Under the pieces are notes generated by a model. It searched no databases and was not told the DNA's origin. It saw nothing but the letters and a program-made list of their open reading frames with translations. A stretch of 64,000 bases of DNA, from positions 1-64,000 of the forward strand of contig JADKDT010000002.1 in assembly GCA_016714465.1 (NCBI GenBank), read 5' to 3'. The translations under genes and the position numbers were made by a program. Below, one piece after another: positions 63,402 through 64,000 of this stretch (positions within the stretch are counted from its first letter, which is position 1; each line of letters opens with the position of its first letter). This DNA is from Candidatus Brachythrix odensensis. GTDB taxonomy: Bacteria; Chloroflexota; Anaerolineae; J036; Brachytrichaceae.

Positions 63402-64000
63402 TTGGATGCGCAATCACGACAGCGGCATGCGCGCGTGTTCTTCCTGGTGACTGGTGATCGCCGCCAAGCCCTCGAGACAGCCGGCCACGACGATGAAGCG
63501 TGGACGGCACGCCTGCGCTTATGCCTGCATGCGCGCAGACGGGTCGGACCCGATGGCTCGCGTTTGAACACGGGCGCGTGGGTGTCCAACGCTGGCCCGC
63601 CTGATGCCGCGATCGATATTGACTGGATCGGTCAGGCGCTGACCGAGATGGCTGCTGAGCAGCGCGCCAGCGTCGTGTTTCCGGCCCTTTTCGAAGATGG
63701 CGAAGATCGTCTTGCCGGTTTATTTGGCTGCTCACCCGCACAGGCTTCGGCGCGACGACGGCAAGCGATGCTCCGCTTGCGGGCAACCGTGTCGGAGGCC
63801 GACACCGATCAGGTCGATACGGGCGCGACGGTCCTGTCCGACACCGCTCTCGCGGAAGCGCTTGCCGATGTTGCAGATCGGGGCCTGGCCGATGCAGTTG
63901 AGCGGACGACTGCGCGAAGAAGCAGAGCCTGGATCCTGCGCGCGGTCATGCTGATCATCGCGGCCCTTGTGCTCGCGCCGGGCCTGTCCCAAATGGCGCA
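63402..64000 (+). CDS. Partial gene: sigma-region-4-like HTH with a membrane segment
   Basis: Open from 63393 to the window end (no stop). A TATGAT box (63388-63393) precedes TTG 63402 by 8 nt; GTG 63435 is an alternative start. About 100 residues in, ALTEMAAEQRASVVFPALFE followed by LAGLFGCSPAQASARRRQAM and LRLRA resembles sigma-70 region 4 of ECF factors (helix-turn-helix and recognition helix). A hydrophobic segment comes near the edge (AWILRAVMLIIAALVLAPGL). No region 2 is seen. It may be a sigma-like or membrane-bound regulator; the family is not certain. Divergent from mraZ. Confidence 0.5.
   Translation, partial: MDAQSRQRHARVFFLVTGDRRQALETAGHDDEAWTARLRLCLHARRRVGPDGSRLNTGAWVSNAGPPDAAIDIDWIGQALTEMAAEQRASVVFPALFEDGEDRLAGLFGCSPAQASARRRQAMLRLRATVSEADTDQVDTGATVLSDTALAEALADVADRGLADAVERTTARRSRAWILRAVMLIIAALVLAPGLSQMA

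Noticed and set aside
1..64000. tRNA, rRNA, CRISPR arrays, transposases, phage or plasmid genes
   Set aside because: Searched by eye for cloverleaf ends, regular short repeats and mobile-element proteins; none found. A covariance-model scan would be needed to exclude a small RNA gene.

Overview
This is a high-GC bacterial chromosome segment of about 64 kb, with roughly fifty genes on both strands. I can see no rRNA, tRNA, CRISPR array, prophage or insertion sequence. Gene content and style point to Chloroflexota (Anaerolineae-like): secreted proteins with Pro/Thr 'PTPTPT' linkers, DUF4190 and SH3 surface proteins, an adenosylcobalamin-dependent ribonucleotide reductase with NrdR, an ALDH16-type double aldehyde dehydrogenase beside a long DeoC, and a dcw cluster with MraZ. 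The phylum call is inference from family content, not from a marker tree.

Layout. 1-10.5 kb: a heavily frameshifted proA, a secreted C39-peptidase/PA14 multidomain protein followed by a repeat-domain protein, two DUF4190 membrane proteins, a secreted SH3 protein and a PAS/GAF histidine kinase; almost every gene here carries indels. 10.7-12.9 kb: groESL with CIRCE-like operators around its promoter. 12.9-26.8 kb: housekeeping and metabolic genes (Uma2-like, deoC, ALDH16, a signal-peptidase homologue lacking its catalytic residues, malQ, mscL, a UbiB-type kinase, an isolated nuoN, a sulfurtransferase, and an MFS transporter with an M20 peptidase). 26.9-35.8 kb: an aromatic amino acid operon (two DAHP synthases, tyrA, aroA, aroE, pepC, aroC, moxR), preceded by what looks like a ribosome-mediated attenuator: a short ORF dense in Phe/Tyr/Trp codons followed by an intrinsic terminator. 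35.9-41.6 kb: polysaccharide deacetylase, gluconokinase, glycogen debranching enzyme, a GNAT protein, a small membrane protein and an alpha/beta hydrolase. 41.6-45.9 kb: nrdR-nrdJ. 46.1-63.3 kb: a nearly complete dcw cluster read on the minus strand, in the order mraZ, rsmH, ftsL-like, ftsI, murF, mraY, murD, ftsW, murG, cvpA-like, murC, murB, ddl, ftsQ, ftsA, ftsZ. murE is absent. 63.4 kb to the end: a partial divergent gene.

How it works together. The dcw genes make peptidoglycan precursors and the division machinery. They start from a promoter with four MraZ boxes, and ftsZ has its own promoter carrying two perfect DnaA boxes, which would couple division to replication initiation. The aro operon covers DAHP synthesis, two shikimate-pathway steps, chorismate synthase and the prephenate branch to tyrosine. 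Many genes appear to be transcribed without a leader: a TATAAT-like -10 hexamer lies 7-10 nt before the start codon, and three divergent gene pairs use back-to-back -10 hexamers only 12-14 bp apart.

Data quality. Single-base frameshifts occur even in genes expected to be essential (ftsA, aroE), and the first 10 kb has far more. Much of this is probably sequencing or assembly error, so 'broken' genes are described with that in mind.
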